A stretch of 15,000 nt of DNA from Symbiodinium natans (taxonomy: Eukaryota > Sar > Dinophyceae > Suessiales > Symbiodiniaceae), in NCBI GenBank assembly GCA_905221605.1, contig CAJNDS010002745.1, forward strand, positions 105,001 to 120,000, written 5' to 3'. This document shows, one piece after another, positions 1 to 7,970 of this stretch. Each line of letters starts with the position of its first letter. Position 1 is the stretch's first letter. The notes beneath the pieces are model-generated. The model was not told the DNA's origin, did no database searches, and saw nothing but the letters and a program-made list of their open reading frames with translations. Made by a program: the position numbers and the translations under genes.

Positions 1-89
1 ACCCCTTCGATACCCTACAACAAATAAGGGCCCTTACATCAGAACCCTTCAATGGAGGTTGGGGACCATATTAAGGGCTCATGAAACTA

Positions 90-185
90 CCCTAAACCCC
101 AAGCCCCAAACCCTAAACCCTGAACCCTTAACCCTAAACCCCTAACCCTAAACCCCAAACCCTAAACCCTGAACCCTTAACCCTA
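90..185 (-). repeat. CCCTAAA telomere-like array, degenerate
   Basis: CCCTAAA mixed with CCCCAAA and CCCTGAA variants. Confidence 0.9.
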
Positions 186-189
186 TATA

Positions 190-246
190 GCCCCTGGGCT
201 TGCCTTTGAAAAGGGCCCATGAAACTCCGAGATTTGTGCAGTGGCC
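190..246. repeat. Family 5 dispersed repeat, copy 1
   Basis: CCCCTGGGCT, AAGGGCCCATGAAACT and TTTGTGCAGTGG align with 1834-1888. A fragment (TATTAAGGGCTCATGAAACT) is at 69-88. Confidence 0.45.
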
Positions 247-248
247 TC

Positions 249-283
249 TTAGGGTTTAGGGTTTAGGGTTTAGGGTTTAGGGT
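249..283 (+). repeat. TTTAGGG array
   Basis: About five clean heptamers. Confidence 0.9.
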
Positions 284-330
284 GATCTCAAGTTCATGCT
301 TTGGCCCCCAGGCCAGTCTTCCAACTCCGT

Positions 331-348
331 GGGGGGGGGGGGGGGGGG
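331..348. repeat. G18 homopolymer
   Basis: Uninterrupted run of 18 G between spacer and array. Confidence 0.9.
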
Positions 349-364
349 TGATCAGAATGGACCC

Positions 365-560
365 TACCCTAAACCCTAAACCCTAAACCCTAAACCCTAA
401 ACCCTAAACCCGAAACCCTAAACCCTAAACCCTAAACCCTAAACCCTAAACCCTAAACCCTAAACCCTAAACCCTGGCCCTAAACCCTAAACCCTAAACC
501 CTAAACCCTAAACCCTAAACCCTAAACCCCTAAACCCTAAACCCTAAACCCTAAACCCTA
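365..560 (-). repeat. CCCTAAA array, ~28 units
   Basis: Long near-perfect array with single interruptions at 410 and 476. Confidence 0.95.
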
Positions 561-716
561 CGGGCATTCATGCACGGGACTTCGCGAAGTTTTTGGGCTT
601 GCTGGAGGCCCGGACAGGGTATATGACCCCAATTTTAGGGTTCGTTTGGTGTTTAAAAACATAAACAGGCAGGCAAAGCCACAGATAGTCTCTTTCTGCG
701 GAGGCTTTGAAAATTC

Positions 717-767
717 TAACCCTAAACCCTAAACCCTAAACCCTAAACCCTAAACCCTAAACCCTAA
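717..767 (-). repeat. CCCTAAA array
   Basis: About seven clean units. Confidence 0.95.
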
Positions 768-881
768 GCAGCCCCAACTCAGGAAGGCTCCCGAAGCGGC
801 TAAGAAAACTCCCCCGGAGAGGCTCCGACATCCCAACTCCTGAGCCCCATACTTGGAGGTTCGTGGTATTTGTTAACCAAC

Positions 882-976
882 AGGGTTTAGGGTTTAGGGT
901 TCAGGGTTCAGGGTTTAGGGTTTAGGGTTTAGGGTTTAGGGTTTAGGGTTTAGGGTTTAGGGTTTAGGGTTTAGGG
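882..976 (+). repeat. TTTAGGG array
   Basis: About 13 units, two of them TTCAGGG. Confidence 0.95.
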
Positions 977-1085
977 TACTTATTAACCAAATCTGAGTGT
1001 ACTTATAACCTACTTGTAAGCCCCTTAAGCGTCCTAATATGGCTATGATAACAGATATTATAAGTAGAGTCATAGCTGACTAAGA
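977..1085. repeat. Second copy of dispersed family 4
   Basis: GTACTTATTAACCAAATCTG and TGTACTTATAACC align with 3421-3455. The right half (ATTATAAGTAGAGTCATAGC) is a weaker inverted match. It follows a TTTAGGG array without a gap. Confidence 0.45.
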
Positions 1086-1136
1086 AGTCCCATGAACCTC
1101 CAAGTGTCCTAGGAAGCACGGCTATCAGCCCGAGGC

Positions 1137-1221
1137 TTTAGGGGTTTAGGGGTTTTAGGGGTTTAGGGGTTTAGGGTTTAGGGTTTAGGGTTTAGGGTTT
1201 AGGGTTTAGGGTTTAGGGTTT
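1137..1221 (+). repeat. TTTAGGGG then TTTAGGG array
   Basis: Opens with octamers (TTTAGGGG, TTTTAGGGG) and becomes heptamers. Confidence 0.9.
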
Positions 1222-1390
1222 CGCAAATCAAAGGGTGCCCTTGTTGCTTTACAGGGGCTTATGAGGAAACCTAAACCCTAAGAAAGGGAACAAGGGCCCA
1301 CTCTGGGTCTGGGCTTACAAAGCCTAAACTCCACGAATGGCTCCTGTTGAAGCCGAGAAACAGGTATGCACCATGCCGCGTTTTAAGCAA

Positions 1391-1422
1391 CCCTAAACCC
1401 TGAAACCCAAACCCTAAACCCC
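1391..1422 (-). repeat. Short CCCTAAA array
   Basis: Four degenerate units. The following 1423-2041 has no array; it holds spacer, family 5 and the hairpin pair. Confidence 0.8.
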
Positions 1423-1787
1423 AGCTACATGAGCTCACTGCGTCCTCTATCTCACATCGGCCGAAGACGACCACGAACGGGGATTCGCGCGTGTTGTTCC
1501 TCGGAACTTGACTGCAGGAAGGAAGCCTTAAGCCTTAAACTTCAGGACGTTAGCTTAGCCTAAATCTGGAACTGGAGGGCCGCAGGGCCTTGCAATTGCT
1601 GCACTGCGTCATGCGGGAGTGCGTGCATTTTGCTCCTCGCCGCATCCCTAGTCATCGTTATGAAGGGGGGATATCCCTGGGGATCAAATGAACCGCTGTC
1701 CCGACTATAATTCCTACTAAGGTATGTGAACCACAAACCCTTTTAGGGTTCATCTGGTCCCCTATAGGATGGCACATGCTATCAAGA

Positions 1788-1813
1788 CGGCACAGCCGTG
1801 CGGCACAGCCGCA
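1788..1813. repeat. 13-bp tandem duplication
   Basis: CGGCACAGCCGTG is followed directly by CGGCACAGCCGCA. Confidence 0.6.
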
Positions 1814-1833
1814 GCTTGATACAAGCACGACTG

Positions 1834-1888
1834 GGCCCCTGGGCTATTAAGGGCCCACATCAAACTTTCGCGATGTTGGCAGTGATGA
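1834..1888. repeat. Family 5 dispersed repeat, copy 2
   Basis: GCCCCTGGGCTATTAAGGGC, CCACATCAAACTTTCGCGAT and GTTGGCAGTGATG align with 190-246. Confidence 0.45.
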
Positions 1889-1912
1889 CTGTAAACTCAA
1901 AAAAGCATCAGC

Positions 1913-1949
1913 GGCGCTTAGCGCCACCGATGGCTCTCTTCGGAGAGCC
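1913..1949. other. Pair of GC-rich hairpins, second with TTCG loop
   Basis: GGCGC-TTA-GCGCC (1913-1925) is followed six bases later by GGCTCTC-TTCG-GAGAGCC (1932-1949), a perfect 7-bp stem closed by a UUCG-type tetraloop if transcribed. It could be a structured RNA, or chance in GC-rich DNA. Confidence 0.5.
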
Positions 1950-2041
1950 GCTTGGTGTTGGGTGCTGCGGTTCGTACGTAGGACGACGGGATAGTAAGAA
2001 AGTAGCTGCCATTGCCACCAGGCGCATCCTCAACAAGTTCT

Positions 2042-2075
2042 ACCCTCAACCCTAAACCTTAAACCCTAAACCCTA
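2042..2075 (-). repeat. Short CCCTAAA array
   Basis: About five units, first ones degenerate. Confidence 0.85.
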
Positions 2076-2166
2076 GGCAACACGACATCCCGCAGCAGGA
2101 CATGAAGGGCCTCGTGGATGACAGGTGAGAGCACTTGAAATGGGCCAAGGCCAAGGCGGCCTGAAT

Positions 2167-2215
2167 CTAGGGTTTAGGGATTAGGGTTTAGGGTTTAGGG
2201 TTCGTGGTTTAGGGT
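2167..2215 (+). repeat. TTTAGGG array
   Basis: About six units with GATTAGGG and TTCGTGG variants. Confidence 0.9.
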
Positions 2216-2282
2216 CTCTAAAGCAGTGAGGCTTCGTGATGATCCCGAAGAAGAACCCTATTCTTGGTCAACTGGAGCTGTA

Positions 2283-2400
2283 GGTTACCCTACGGGTCCG
2301 TATACCTAAATAGGGAATACTTGGACCTTAAAGCACTTCTTACATAGGGACTTTGGGGCCCAAGTATATTATAATGAGGTACATAGACCCTTCAGGGTCA
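2283..2400. mobile_element. MITE-like inverted repeat, dispersed family 2
   Basis: The left arm (GGTTACCC..GGGTCCGTATACC..ATACTTGGACCTTAAAG, 2283-2333) and the reverse complement of the right arm (ACCCTGAAGGGTCTATGTACC..ATATACTTGGGCCCCAAAG) align with few gaps. The right arm recurs at 4316, 7749, 11709 and 12441. Confidence 0.6.
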
Positions 2401-2519
2401 GCTAAAAGCCAAGACACGGAACATATATAAGGGAAGTCATCTTCAACCCCAAGCATTTTCGGATGCACAAAGAAGACCGGTTCTGCGCAAAGATGACACT
2501 CGCTGCGGGCATCGCTGGG

Positions 2520-2583
2520 AACCCTAAACCCTAAACCCTAAACCCCAAACCCTAAACCCTAAACCCTAAACCCTAAACCCTAG
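2520..2583 (-). repeat. CCCTAAA array
   Basis: Nine units, nearly perfect. Confidence 0.95.
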
Positions 2584-2682
2584 GACAGTTTGAGAAGGGA
2601 AGAAGTTCTGGCGTTGATTGGCCGGGGCCCCGGATGTCAGGGCACTAGCTCACTGCAAAACCCACTTGCCCTGAGACTCATT

Positions 2683-2719
2683 GGTTTAGGGTTTAGGGTT
2701 TAGGGTTTAGGGTTTAGGG
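2683..2719 (+). repeat. TTTAGGG array
   Basis: Five clean units. Confidence 0.95.
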
Positions 2720-2729
2720 AACCTAGACC

Positions 2730-2864
2730 TGCACTCTAAGAACAATTCAACATACTCAAACCCATACCCCTTAACCTTTGAAAGGAGAAAGGAAGGATTG
2801 TACCATACACGGGAATTCCTTTTAAGGGTATGCCCAAGGGGTATGTTGAATATTTCTTAGATGC
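2730..2864. mobile_element. MITE-like inverted repeat
   Basis: The left arm TGCACTCTAAGAACAATTCA, then ACATACTCAAACCCATACCC, pairs with the reverse complement of the right arm, which reads TGCATCTAAGAAATATTCAA, then CATACCCCTTGGGCATACCC. It sits between a TTTAGGG array and unique spacer. Confidence 0.65.
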
Positions 2865-2973
2865 AATTTTCAATCACGCCTTCTGCATAAAGAGCTCCCC
2901 TGTTCATCCGCTCAATGCAATCACTTTCGCACCACTGTCGGACAGTCGGACATGAAGCTGCACCTGGAAGGTT

Positions 2974-3019
2974 CCCTAAACCCCAAACACTAAACCCCAA
3001 GCCCGAAACCCTAAACCTT
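2974..3019 (-). repeat. Degenerate CCCTAAA array
   Basis: Units vary: CCCCAAA, CACTAAA, CCCGAAA. Confidence 0.8.
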
Positions 3020-3094
3020 GAAGGGTTCTTGGGGCGCCTAGTATCTCACAGGGCAGTTAGCCAGGGCCCCTAGTAGGGGCTCTTAATTAAGGAC

Positions 3095-3147
3095 AGGGTT
3101 TGGGGTAAGGGTTTAGGGTTTAGGGTTTAGGGTTTAGGGTTTAGGGA
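3095..3147 (+). repeat. TTTAGGG array
   Basis: About seven units, first ones degenerate. Confidence 0.9.
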
Positions 3148-3288
3148 GGGACCACGCAGCTACCCTTAGATTGTCATGCCAAGACATACATTTGGAGATT
3201 GAGGATCTAGCTTGATAACAGGGCTGGGCTTATAGGGCTTAGCCCATTAAACGAACTCTTGGGCATGTTGGGGCTAAGTGTCCTGAGC

Positions 3289-3380
3289 CCCAAGCCCAAA
3301 GCCCTAAACCCCAAGCCCTGAAGCCTAAACCCCAAGCCCTACACCCTAAGCCCTGAACCCTAAACCGTAAACCCTAAATC
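3289..3380 (-). repeat. Degenerate CCCTAAA array
   Basis: Mix of CCCCAAG, CCCTGAA, CCCTAAA and ACCGTAA. Confidence 0.8.
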
Positions 3381-3419
3381 CGAGCAGTCTCAAATGAACG
3401 CCGAAAGCCTGCGGTTCAT

Positions 3420-3517
3420 GGTACTTACTAACCGACTATAACTGTACTCATAACCACGTTATTGGACTTTGGGCGCGTATAAGGACAGTTATCAGTACAG
3501 TGATAATTCGTTAATGT
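3420..3517. mobile_element. MITE-like inverted repeat, dispersed family 4
   Basis: The left arm ACTAACCGACTATAACTGTA, then CTCATAAC, pairs with the reverse complement of the right arm, ATTAACGAATTATCACTGTA, then CTGATAAC. The left arm also resembles 977-1020. Confidence 0.55.
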
Positions 3518-3642
3518 AAACCCTAAACCTCCAAGCGAGGGGCAAAAAGTCAACCTGATCCTTTCACGAGAAACAAACTCTAAATCACCCACACTTTGTC
3601 TCAAGGGGACTGGACATATATAAACCACCCTGGAAACAAAAC

Positions 3643-3723
3643 ACCCTCAACCCTAGCCACAAAGCCCTAGCCCTAAACCCCAAACCCTCAACCCTAAGCC
3701 CTAAACCCTAAACCCTAAACCCT
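3643..3723 (-). repeat. CCCTAAA array
   Basis: Degenerate on the left, clean on the right. Confidence 0.9.
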
Positions 3724-3813
3724 TGAGAAGTGTTGGCTTGAAACAGGCCATCGAGGCTTTGTCCACGGGTGCGTCCCAAGCTCAGGTGTCTGCTTCTTCA
3801 GACCTGGACGCAG

Positions 3814-3956
3814 TTTGGGTTTAGGGTTTAGGGTTTAGGGTTTAAGATTTAGGGTTTAGGGTTTAGGGTTTAGGGTTTAGGGTTTAGGGTTTAGGGTTTA
3901 GGGTTTAGGGTTTGGGGTCTAGGCTTTGGGGTTTCGGTTTCGGCCGGGCTTAGGGT
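3814..3956 (+). repeat. TTTAGGG array
   Basis: About 14 clean units, then decay through TTTGGGG to TTTCGG. Confidence 0.95.
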
Positions 3957-4025
3957 TACTGGGAGCTCAGGGACGCCGATGGGACGCCGCACCCCTGCTG
4001 CCAAATGCATTTCAACAGACGCTCC

Positions 4026-4086
4026 CCTCAACCCTAAACTCTAAACCCTAAACCCTAAACCCTAAACCCTCAAACCTAAACCCGAA
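4026..4086 (-). repeat. CCCTAAA array
   Basis: About eight units with scattered substitutions. Confidence 0.9.
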
Positions 4087-4180
4087 ACTTTTTGGGCCGG
4101 CCCGGAAGCAGGGTTTTGGGTTCTCTGGCCAATGCATGTCGGGGGAGTTCGGCTGAGGGGCCATGTACCTACATAGGGTG

Positions 4181-4234
4181 CCCAGTAACCATATGATGAT
4201 AAGGGCACCCTGTTTCGTTTGGACACTTTATAAA
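4181..4234 (-). repeat. Partial copy of the introner-like family
   Basis: CCCAGTAACCATATGATGAT AAGGGCACCC and a TTTATAAACCC end match the first half of the 4842 copy and then run directly into a CCCTAAA array. The far end of the family is absent. Confidence 0.6.
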
Positions 4235-4307
4235 CCCTACACCCTAAACGCTAAACCCTAAACCCTAAACCCTCAACCCTAAACTCTAAACCCTAAACCC
4301 TAAACCG
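4231..4307 (-). repeat. CCCTAAA array fused to a partial introner-like copy
   Basis: About ten units, several with single substitutions. Confidence 0.9.
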
Positions 4308-4313
4308 AATGTA

Positions 4314-4366
4314 GTGACTTTGGGGCCCAAGTATACAAAAAAGAGGTACATGGACACTTGGGAGCT
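4314..4366. repeat. Family 2 copy
   Basis: GTGACTTTGGGGCCCAAGTA followed by GAGGTACATGGAC matches 2348-2388. Confidence 0.5.
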
Positions 4367-4381
4367 CGGCTTAGGAAGAAT

Positions 4382-4543
4382 CTAGGGTTTACCAAGGCTC
4401 AGGGTTCAGGGTTTAGGGTTTACCAAGGTTTAGGGTTGAGGGTCGAGGGTTTAGGATTTGAGGCGTTCAGGCTTCGAGGTTGAGGGTTGAGGCTTTAGAG
4501 CTTACAAGGATCAGGTTTAGGGTTCAGGGTTGAGGGTTGAAGG
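4382..4543 (+). repeat. Highly degenerate TTTAGGG array
   Basis: TTTAGGG, TTCAGGG, TTGAGGG and TTTACCAAGG variants. Confidence 0.75.
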
Positions 4544-4651
4544 ATGAGCCTGATCCCTAAACCGTAAACCCGGTTTACGAAGCCCGCCGCTCGAAAAAAA
4601 ACAAGTGATGTGGCATGGCATAAGCCCAGGCCTCCAGCCTTCATGAACATC

Positions 4652-4678
4652 GGGTTTAGGGTTTAGGGTTTAGGGCTT
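4652..4678 (+). repeat. Short TTTAGGG array
   Basis: Three to four clean units. Confidence 0.85.
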
Positions 4679-4740
4679 GTAGGGCTTCTTGGTTTGCAGA
4701 GTCAAGAGCATGCATAGGGTTTGCAGTTTAGATTCTACTG

Positions 4741-4840
4741 TTTGTTTAAGAACACCCAAAGAATTAAAAGAAACAAATAATAATCTCCAGATTACTCTTC
4801 TGAGGATGAACATTTTCCGTTTTTGGGGTTCTTAAGCAAA
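4741..4840. mobile_element. MITE-like element with ~22-bp terminal inverted repeats, family 3
   Basis: The left end TTTGTTTAAGAACACCCAAA and the reverse complement of the right end TTTGCTTAAGAACCCCAAAA differ at few positions. The element abuts the introner-like copy at 4842. Confidence 0.6.
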
Positions 4841-4841
4841 T

Positions 4842-5074
4842 CTTAGTAGCCCAGCAACCATATCATAATAAGGGCACCCTTTTTTTGTTTGGTTACTTTA
4901 CAAGGGAACCCAGAGCGTTTAGGGTTTAGGGTTTAGGGTTAGGGTTTAGGGTTTAGGGTTTAGGGTTTAGGGTTTAGGGTTTAGGGTTTAGGGTTTAGGG
5001 TTTAGGGTTTAGGGTTTAGGGTTTAGGGTTTAGGGTTTAGGGTTTAGGAGGGTACCACTGGGCTGCCAAGAAGC
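4842..5074 (-). mobile_element. Free copy of the introner-like family with an internal telomere array
   Basis: The plus strand opens CTTAGTAGCCCAGCAACCAT, then ATCATAATAAGGGCACCC, GGTTACTTTACAAGGGAACC, a TTTAGGG array at 4918-5048, and closes GGTACCACTGGGCTGCCAAG AAGC. In the minus orientation it would start GCTTCTTGG and end CTAAG, like an intron. No exon is recognisable on either side. The array occupies the position of the degenerate telomere-like stretch in intron 4. Confidence 0.7.
4918..5048 (+). repeat. TTTAGGG array inside the introner-like copy
   Basis: About 18 units, one a hexamer (TTAGGG). Confidence 0.95.
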
Positions 5075-5121
5075 TCATCTTTCACGGCTACACCCTGAAC
5101 CTTAAAACCCAACTTAGGGCA

Positions 5122-5219
5122 CCCTAAACCCTAAACCCTAAACCCTAAACCCTAAACCCTAAACCCTAAACCCTAAACCCTAAACCCTAAACCCTAAACC
5201 CTAAACCCTAAACCCTAAG
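5122..5219 (-). repeat. CCCTAAA array
   Basis: About 14 perfect units. Confidence 0.95.
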
Positions 5220-5323
5220 GGATTGAGGGAGGATCTCGAGTTCTTCGGGCGCCAGCATGGCGCAGCTGCGGAGACCGAAGTGCCCCAAAGCCAACTTGCA
5301 GGCAGGCCACGTTTCACCTTAGC

Positions 5324-5413
5324 TTAGGGTCTAGGGTTTAGGGTTTAGGGTTTAGGGTTTAGGGTTTAGGGTTTAGGGTTTAGGGTTTAGGGTTTAGGGT
5401 TTAGGGTTTAGGT
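5324..5413 (+). repeat. TTTAGGG array
   Basis: About 12 units, nearly perfect. The following 5414-5693 is spacer in which I see only CACTCACCAATA / CATTCACCAATA as a weak duplicate. Confidence 0.95.
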
Positions 5414-5693
5414 TTGTAAGTGAACCCAAACCCAAAAAAAGGGTCGTAGAGGCTCTTAACTTAGGTTATAGTTGAGGGGGGCCCTCCTTGTAGGGTTTAC
5501 ACTACTAGTGGCCCCAAAATGGCACCCAATATACACTCACCAATACGAATAAGGAACCCTAAAGACATTCACCAATAACAGAAATATCAACCCTGTTTCA
5601 TCCAAACTGTTTCTATAGAAGAGGTACTTGAAGGCCCAGATGTTGCGATTTAGATACATGAACCCATAGGGTTTTGGTCTGATGGAGTGAGTC

Positions 5694-5774
5694 TAAACCC
5701 TGAACCCTGAACCCAGCACCGAAACCCTAAACCCTAAACCCTAAACCCTAAACCCTAAACCCTAAACCCTAAAC
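5694..5774 (-). repeat. CCCTAAA array
   Basis: Degenerate left end, then about eight clean units. Confidence 0.9.
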
Positions 5775-5896
5775 TCCCCGGTTCGCCCCACACCTTTTGT
5801 GGCAAAGGGCGTTGGCGGTTGACTGAACCGATTTGAGCCCCTTGAGTGCCAAGCATTAAACGCCCCACAAGCCAGGCCCTGCAAACCCTGAAAACC

Positions 5897-5951
5897 TGGG
5901 GTTTAGGGTTTAGGGTTTTAGGGTTTAGGGCTTAGGGCTTTGGGTTTAGGG
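5897..5951 (+). repeat. TTTAGGG array
   Basis: Includes TTTTAGGG and CTTAGGG variants. Confidence 0.9.
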
Positions 5952-6096
5952 ATAAGGTGTCAAAACCCGAAACCCTAAACGTGCACCTCATGACAAATTG
6001 AAGGCGTGCGGCCTTTGGTACAGCCTGAGCACGTAGGCGTGAGCTTCCAAGTATATTGCGGCTGCCACTTGCACCTCCATAATAGGACTCAGGGGG

Positions 6097-6142
6097 CTTT
6101 AGGGTTTGAGGTTTAGGGGAAAGGTTTAGGGTTTAGGGTTTG
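6097..6142 (+). repeat. Degenerate TTTAGGG array
   Basis: About six units, some irregular. Confidence 0.8.
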
Positions 6143-6263
6143 TCTAGGGTGGCAAGGGCTGCGGGCGTTTCTCAAGGTAGTTCCCCCGAACGGGGGATTC
6201 GTGAGTTGTGTACCATGTATAATCCTTTTGAGGGGTCGTAGGGAGCTCGGGTACGAGGTACAG

Positions 6264-6289
6264 TACCCTAAACCCTAAACCCTAAAACC
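6264..6289 (-). repeat. Short CCCTAAA array
   Basis: Three to four units. Confidence 0.85.
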
Positions 6290-6390
6290 TCCCGATAGAG
6301 TTCAGAAGCTAGAAAGGCAAACGGTGGAATGCAGGTTTTTACAGGCTTTACTCAGTCCAGGGGTTCCATACTCCGCAAAACCTAGATCTT

Positions 6391-6482
6391 GGTATGTTCC
6401 CACTATCCTAACGGTCCTTAAATAGGGATTATTATAAAGAGTACGATAATCCCTAATAAGGACTGCTAAGGGAGGAACATCC
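6391..6482. mobile_element. 92-bp MITE-like inverted repeat
   Basis: The left arm GGTATGTTCCCACTATCCTA, then ACGGTCCTTAAATAGGGATT, pairs with the reverse complement of the right arm, GGATGTTCCTCCCTTAGCAG, then TCCTTATTAGGGATTATC. The loop is about 12 bp. Confidence 0.65.
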
Positions 6483-6483
6483 C

Positions 6484-6550
6484 AACCCTAGACCCTAGAC
6501 CCTAGACCCTAGACCCTAGACACTCGACCCTAAACCCTAAACCCTAAACC
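6484..6550 (-). repeat. CCCTAGA then CCCTAAA array
   Basis: Five consecutive CCCTAGA units followed by CCCTAAA units; it abuts the inverted repeat 6391-6482. Confidence 0.9.
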
Positions 6551-6620
6551 GATCCTACAGACCTGCGTAAACCATCAAACGCATAAACCCCCAATCAAAG
6601 CTAGGAACCTTGAAGCGACC

Positions 6621-6695
6621 TTAGGGTTCAGGGTTTAGGGTTTAGGGTTTAGGGTTCAGGGTTTAGGGTTTAGGGTTTAGGGTTTAGGGTTTAGG
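6621..6695 (+). repeat. TTTAGGG array
   Basis: About ten units, two TTCAGGG. Confidence 0.95.
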
Positions 6696-6884
6696 CTTGG
6701 GAGTAAGAGTTGGTAGTCTTCCATCGTTCCACCAGCATCATGCATCAGCTGGCAAGTAGCATGATGAGGTCTGGAGACCCCAAACCGTAAACTCTGAACG
6801 CTACAGCCCTATTTGCCTAAAGTTCATAAGGCCCTCAAGCCCTAACCACTCAACCCTGACATGGTGTTCGAAATCCAGCACCTA

Positions 6885-6920
6885 CCCCCCCCCCCCCCCC
6901 ACAACAAAAACAAAAAAAAA
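6885..6920 (+). repeat. C16 tract followed by A-rich sequence
   Basis: Sixteen C, then ACAACAAAAACAAAAAAAAA. Similar compounds lie at 7541-7577 (reverse orientation) and 12607-12656. Confidence 0.8.
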
Positions 6921-7019
6921 CGAAACCCGAAACCCTAAACAAAACTTCAAAACTCTCAGAAGCCTCAAACATCCACACGGGTCTCAGGCCTTGATTTATG
7001 ATGAGCTTTAGAGTGTAGT

Positions 7020-7335
7020 TTAGGGGTTTAGGGATTTAGGGATTTAGGGGTCTCGGGGTCTAGGGGTTTAGGGGATTAGGGGATTAGGGGTCTAGGGGTT
7101 TAGGGGTTTAGGGGTCTAGGGTCTAGGGGTTTAGGGGTTTAGGGGTCTAGGGGTTTAGGGTGCAGGGGTTTAGGGGTTTAGGGGTTTAGGGGTTTAGGGG
7201 TTTAGGGGTTTAGGGGTTTAGGGGTTTAGGGTTTAGGGGTTTAGGGGGTTTATAGTTTAGGCCCGGGTTTTAGGGTTTAGTGTTGAGGGTCGCGGGTGCC
7301 CGGATGCAGGGTTCATAGGGTTCAGGGTGCAGGGT
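7020..7335 (+). repeat. TTTAGGGG octamer array
   Basis: Over 20 units, mostly TTTAGGGG with TCTAGGGG and ATTAGGGG, decaying after 7260. Confidence 0.9.
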
Positions 7336-7338
7336 CTA

Positions 7339-7381
7339 CACCCTAAACCCTAAACCCTAAACCCTAAACCCTAAACCCTAG
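7339..7381 (-). repeat. CCCTAAA array facing the octamer array
   Basis: Six perfect units begin just after the GGG-type array ends. Confidence 0.95.
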
Positions 7382-7540
7382 CGTTTGGGGTATTTGGGAC
7401 TGGGAATCGAGTAGGGTTGGGTTTTACCTTCGCAACCCAGAGCCCTGTTGTAGGTTCCGTATGAGCTCATTAGGTTGGGTTGTGTGCGACATGGACAAAC
7501 AAAGGCCGTGGGGTTGTTAGCTGAAGATGATGTTGGCAGT

Positions 7541-7577
7541 CTGTTTTTTATCTTTTATTATTTTTTTTGGGGGGGGG
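7541..7577 (-). repeat. T-rich tract ending in G9
   Basis: The reverse complement reads C9 then A-rich, as at 6885 and 12607. Confidence 0.75.
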
Positions 7578-7645
7578 AGAGACTTTTGACATTGAGGCTT
7601 CTGGGGCTTGTCGGGGACTGCCCAGTAGGGCGGGCGCTCCATCAA

Positions 7646-7665
7646 GGGTTAGGGTTTAGGGTTCA
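7646..7665 (+). repeat. Short TTTAGGG array
   Basis: Two to three units. Confidence 0.7.
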
Positions 7666-7715
7666 GGCGTGTTAAGGTAGATTCCTTAGCTTACCGCAGA
7701 GTCTGAGGTCAACTT

Positions 7716-7747
7716 GGGTTTAGGGTTTAGGGTTTAGGGCTTGGGGT
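7716..7747 (+). repeat. Short TTTAGGG array
   Basis: Four units. Confidence 0.85.
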
Positions 7748-7822
7748 TTAAAGCACTTCCTACTTTGCGTAGTGACTTTTGCGGGTCCAATGAAAATAAA
7801 CATGAATTACTTGGGCCTTTAG
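7747..7822. repeat. Family 2 copy (partial)
   Basis: TTTAAAGCACTTCCTAC and GTGACTTTTGCGGGTCCAA match 2329-2371. Confidence 0.45.
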
Positions 7823-7848
7823 GGTGATGGAAACTCGTCGGGCTCAGG

Positions 7849-7970
7849 ATTTAGGGTTTAGGAATCAGGGTTCAGGGTTTGGGGGTTTAGGGACCCTAAA
7901 CCCTAAATCTAAACCCTAAACCATGAACCCTAAACCCTAAACCCTAAACTCTAAACGCTAAATAAACCCT
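7849..7970. repeat. Head-to-head TTTAGGG / CCCTAAA arrays
   Basis: TTTAGGG units (7849-7892) meet CCCTAAA units (7893-7970) at TTTAGGGACCCTAAA without a spacer. Confidence 0.9.

Noticed and set aside
1-600. A true chromosome end at the left edge
   Set aside because: Arrays occur throughout in both orientations and are no longer or purer at the edge.
1798-2055. 85-residue frame covering the double hairpin
   Set aside because: No domain or compositional support, and it ends in a telomere-like array.
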